Origin: Opisthocomus hoazin
Lineage: Eukaryota > Chordata > Aves > Opisthocomiformes > Opisthocomidae
DNA length: 64,000 nt
Assembly: GCF_030867145.1 (NCBI RefSeq)
Contig: NC_134433.1
Span: 11,793,216-11,857,215 of the forward strand
Direction of reading: 5' to 3'
Part shown: piece by piece, positions 60,692-64,000 of the stretch
Layout: every line of letters begins with the position of its first letter
Position numbering within the stretch: the stretch's first letter is position 1
Program-made: the position numbers and the translations under genes
Notes under the pieces: generated by a model
Seen by the model: only the letters and a program-made list of their open reading frames with translations
Database searches by the model: none
What the model was told of the DNA's origin: nothing

Positions 60692-61238
60692 AAGAGCAGG
60701 TATGGAATGATGACGTTATTTACATAGCTCATATACATCTAATCATGCAAAACAGAACAAAAAGGCTGAAGGGACTGACACTAATAAAAAAGCAAAAGCG
60801 AAAACATAAGTCTGTAGTAACCATCAGCCTAAGTTATGGTAGCAAAAATCCTTTTATTATATAGTCCCACTGCAAGCAATAGGGGTGCATTTAGTTAACA
60901 GTCTCTCAAAAAAGCAATATTGCTAAATTTGCATAACCACAAAGCAATACGTTTTCATTAACTTATGAACCTATAGAAAACAAAGTGATGACTTCATAAA
61001 AATTGTGTACTAAATCCATATACAGTCTGTATCACATCTTCATTGTAATTGTACCTACAGAACATTTCTCAGAGAGCTAAAAAAAAAAAATAATTCAACG
61101 GTATTAGGAATTCTGCAGGATGGGTTATTGTCCAGCTGAATATCTAACACTGTCTAGTCATCGGTACGTGACAGGATGGTTTCTTTCACGGTTTAAGTTT
61201 TAGAAAATATTTATTGTAATTTAATTTTTTCGTAACAG

Positions 61239-61264
61239 CATTTCTATCTGACGTGGATTTGGTA
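61239..61264 (+). other. FOXN1: FOXN1 5' UTR part of exon 2
   Basis: This segment lies between the acceptor tttcgtaacag (ending at 61238) and the ATG at 61265. It implies at least one upstream non-coding exon. Confidence 0.7.
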
Positions 61265-61384
61265 ATGGTTTCACTACTTCAAGATCAATCTAATATTAAA
61301 TTTTCTTCTTCGGACACTCTGGAAAGGGACCAACAAGACCTCATGAAGACACAGGGGGATTCAGTATCCCCAATTCAGCAAACT
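61265..61384 (+). CDS. FOXN1: FOXN1 first coding exon
   Basis: ATG at 61265 with G at -3 and +4. It encodes 40 residues, MVSLLQDQSNIKFSSSDTLE then RDQQDLMKTQGDSVSPIQQT. The donor is GTGAGT at 61385. The length and the MVSL start match the human first coding exon, although most residues differ. Confidence 0.88.
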
Positions 61385-63642
61385 GTGAGTAAGACGACCC
61401 CGTTCTGTTCTCTTTCTACAGAGGCACAAGTTCAGATGCAATATTTATCAATTGTTGTACTAAATCTCAGCATACTTAACTGGTAAAAAAGTAAACATTG
61501 AAAGCTTTATTGTTGAAGAGTAGAAACTCAAGTTATTCTTCTGAGCTAATCTTAAACTCCATGCTAAATTTCCTATTCAATTGCTTAAAAATCCTATTAA
61601 AAACAAAACAGGCAATTCATCTAGCTACTAACCCAGTAAAAATGCTATGTATAAAGTAATTCTCATCCTGTTTCTAAAATAAATAAATTAAAAAGCAGTC
61701 AGATAGAGAGACATCAGAAGCTTTTTGTCTACTCCCTGCCAGTAGAGGAATTTTTTGGCATAAAATGATCTCTCTCCTATTGCCTGTATATTCACTGTGC
61801 TTATCTTTCATAACAAAAGTACAACAGAGAACATTGTTTTTTATCAAACACCAGAAAAATAACCATTGTCATACTTTTATTATGAAAATTTCAGGTGAAG
61901 AACTGACAGCACTGCCATTCGTACAGCTTTATGACACCAAATATAGGGGGGGGGGGGTTAATTCTTATTTAACAAAAGCTATCATAAACACATATATTAG
62001 GACTATAGAGGAGAGTGAGAAAGTAAGAATTAGGAAGTTACAAACTGAGTAAATTCGTGTTCATGTGAGAAGCCAGAAGTGTCATGAGGTTAGATATGCC
62101 TTCTGCAGGAATCCATGACAGGACAAACATTAATTGCTTTACCACACAGACCCACGTGCAGATGAATGAAAAAGCTGTGCCACGTTCTGCTCTGCAGAAA
62201 GCACTGGCTTTTATGCTAGCTTCTCTTTGGGACTTCTTGAAATCTGGTTCTTCCATGAAGGTATACATTCCTTTACTTGTTCTCCTAAAATACTGTAAGG
62301 CCAACTTGGATTTGGAGGGAGAAGGAGGACAGGGACCACTTGATAATCTGGTCTGACTTTTTGTGTAACACAGAAAATTACATTTTCCCCTTCACTGAAC
62401 ACAGTAACCTGCTCTTGACTTAAGCATGCCTTCTCAAAAGGCATCCAAGTTCTTACTCATCCTTGCTGTCAGGGAAAATATGTACAATTTTCTAAGCTGA
62501 ATGTGTTCAGCTTCAGCATCCAGACACTGGTTCTTGTTAAGCCTTTCTCTTCTAGATTAAAGAGCACTTCAGTAGCTGTTATTTTATTTTTGCTAAAGTG
62601 CAAAAGGGAAGGGAGGAGATGAAACAGGATGAAGGTTAAAATGTCCGCCTAGAGCCTACCTGTCTCACAGAATGAGTGTGGCTATGTTAATGAAAGGAAG
62701 TGATGTAACCAGCAACATATCTGGCAGCTTGTAATACCATCAGAGAATGAGATCAAGCTTATTTGACTAAACTTCTACATGACAAGACTTGCACTTACCA
62801 TATTCCTGTCATTGAATCTTTCACCACTTGATCATACATCATCTTTTCCCTGAAATTGTCAGACCAACTAGTCAATATTTACCTAAGACATCCTGTTTTT
62901 TCCAAGATAGTTCAGTCTTCTCAATGCTTTTATTAATTTAGTTTTGAACAGTTTTGGATACCAAGTAACCAGAAAATCCTTTAGATCTTTTAGGGCCTCT
63001 CTGCATGAAGGTAGCTAGGACTAGTAATTTTATACTTCCCATCAATAATATATTTTTAATGTACTTTTTTGTAAATAATGAAAATAATAAAATATTTGTT
63101 CACACTAATGCTAAATAAATGCCAATAATTCATTGCAGGATAATCCCAGTTATAACTGCCAACCATACGAATCAGACAGCAGGACAGAAAGGAAGAGTTC
63201 AGAGTCTTCTCACAGCCCCAGCCCTGCTTCTCCAGCCCAAGATCAAATTCATGGGAGATATCCTACAAGCCAAGGAATTCACTGTGGCAAGAACAAATTT
63301 AAAGCGTCTTTCAGTACTGAAAAATTCAGACGGTACAGTTATGAGGAAAGTACTGTAGGAAATTATGACAGGTTTATCAAGAGCAGCAGAAACCCCTTTC
63401 ACCCTTACAAGAGGCAGATCAGCGAAGATGTCTTCCAGGAAGCACATCAAGCCCTCCCACCAGAAGCTGCACCCTTCAGAAATGCTAGAAGCATCGATGG
63501 ATTTGAGGGTCTACCAGGATCTACAGGTCCTGATGAGTCAGAGTCATTTCCTACACACATTCCAAACCTCTCCACAGAACAACCATGGTGTAACAGCCTC
63601 CAATACAGCACCACTGGTCAAGATCACAGCTCACAAGTCATG
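61265..63642 (+). CDS. FOXN1: FOXN1, N-terminal part (two coding exons, residues 1-208); rest beyond window
   Basis: FOXN1 is the forkhead transcription factor of thymic epithelium and skin (the nude locus). Coding pieces 61265-61384 and 63139-63642 join in phase 0 and give 208 N-terminal residues. The start MVSL, the conserved NPFHPYKRQISEDVFQEA at about residues 125-142, and PWCNSLQY with QVM at the exon end correspond to the human N-terminus (FHPYKR...EDVF, AWCNGLPY...QV). Much of the rest is a low-conservation Ser-rich stretch, normal for this regulatory region. The forkhead DNA-binding domain and acidic activation domain are outside the window. Gene order after SLC13A2 supports the call. 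Confidence 0.9.
61385..63138 (+). other. FOXN1: FOXN1 intron between coding exons
   Basis: 1.75 kb, AT-rich. It contains a 12-G homopolymer at 61946-61957. No exon-like reading frame was recognised. Confidence 0.8.
61946..61957. repeat. 12-base G homopolymer
   Basis: An uninterrupted run of G in an otherwise AT-rich intron, likely length-variable. Confidence 0.9.
63139..63642 (+). CDS. FOXN1: FOXN1 second coding exon
   Basis: The acceptor is attcattgcag and the donor GTCAGT is at 63643. 168 codons, phase 0 on both sides. It begins DNPSYNCQPYESDS, includes a Ser/Pro-rich stretch (SSESSHSPSPASP), then NPFHPYKRQISEDVFQ, and ends QPWCNSLQYSTTGQDHSSQV-M. The FHPYKR block is the best conserved part of the FOXN1 N-terminus. 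Confidence 0.92.
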
Positions 63643-64000
63643 GTCAGTATTTTTTATAATTTTTTTTTCCTGTTTTCAATGGCAAAATTATACTTTGGGA
63701 ATTACTTTCTTATCTCTTTATGTGACTACATGGACGTTTAGTCTCATGCTAAGTTGCAGGCTAGAGCTCAGGACAAGTATCCATATTTATTTGTCAAAGT
63801 TCTCTATTTTCTGACCCTTCCTTATGGTAAAACAGTCCTCAGAAAGGTGCACAAGAACAAATGGTTTTCCACTAGACACAATACATTAATCTTCATTGTC
63901 CATATTCTTCCTGACAACAGGTTTTATATCAGTAGTTGTCATCAATTAGTACTTTCAAGCAACAAATTTTCACAAAAATATTTTTCAAGCATGAGGACCT
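63643..64000 (+). other. FOXN1: Start of the next FOXN1 intron (runs past the window)
   Basis: Begins with GTCAGT and a T-rich stretch. No further exon starts before the right edge. Confidence 0.8.

Larger units (their letters stand above)
41347..61238 (+). other. Probable long 5' intron of FOXN1 (or intergenic DNA)
   Basis: About 20 kb of AT-rich sequence without protein-coding exons that I could find. It contains several decayed CR1/L3 fragments on both strands, an A/C-rich tract at 43219-43250, a T-rich tract at 53124-53164 and a short tandem duplication at 60654. If the 41341 donor is not used, part of this is intergenic. Confidence 0.4.

Noticed and set aside
26200-61238. Search for tRNA, microRNA, CRISPR or prokaryote-like cassettes in the long gene-poor stretch
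   Set aside because: No cloverleaf, regular spacer-repeat array or operon-like gene run was seen. MicroRNA hairpins cannot be judged by eye here.
63365-63814. 149-codon frame overlapping FOXN1 exon
   Set aside because: It is an alternate frame of the real exon running into the intron. The true frame is set by FHPYKR and the splice phases.

Overview
The window is vertebrate nuclear DNA, most likely from a bird. It holds multi-exon genes with GT-AG introns, a CpG-island promoter and worn CR1/L3-type LINE remnants. The gene order SARM1 > SLC46A1 < SLC13A2 > FOXN1 > matches the known order on human 17q11.2. Short introns, sparse repeats and avian-style CR1 ends favour a bird over a turtle or crocodilian, but I cannot name the species. 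All exons were read by hand from splice sites and reading frame, using remembered knowledge of the human proteins. No alignment was run.

Layout. (1) 1-1974, + strand: last five coding exons of SARM1, covering the end of the second SAM domain, the whole TIR NADase domain and the stop. (2) 1975-6696: tail-to-tail gap holding the two 3' UTRs. (3) 6697-10172, - strand: complete SLC46A1 (proton-coupled folate transporter), five exons, predicted 464 aa, with a CpG-island promoter around 9.9-10.35 kb. (4) 10.2-12.5 kb: intergenic DNA between two head-to-head transporter genes, ending in a TATA-type promoter. (5) 12567-25416, + strand: complete SLC13A2 (sodium/dicarboxylate cotransporter), 12 coding exons, predicted 590 aa. 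Intron 9 carries a CR1/L3 remnant. (6) 26.2-40.8 kb: no gene seen. It contains a close match to the CTCF core at 29.7 kb, simple repeats and a MIR-like SINE at 40.2 kb. (7) 41.34-61.24 kb: probably the long 5' intron of FOXN1, with a strong splice donor at 41341 and several LINE fragments on both strands. (8) 61239-63642, + strand: first two coding exons of FOXN1 (residues 1-208). The forkhead domain lies beyond the window.

The four genes do not form a shared pathway. SARM1 is an NAD+-cleaving axon-degeneration switch. SLC46A1 and SLC13A2 are epithelial nutrient transporters transcribed divergently. FOXN1 is the thymic and skin epithelial transcription factor. I found no tRNA, rRNA, CRISPR array or intact mobile element, and no convincing undescribed system. 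The most useful leads are the candidate CTCF boundary, the ambiguous SLC13A2 exon 5 acceptor, the G-tract in the tiny SLC46A1 intron 1, the candidate FOXN1 5' exon and the buried old retroelements.
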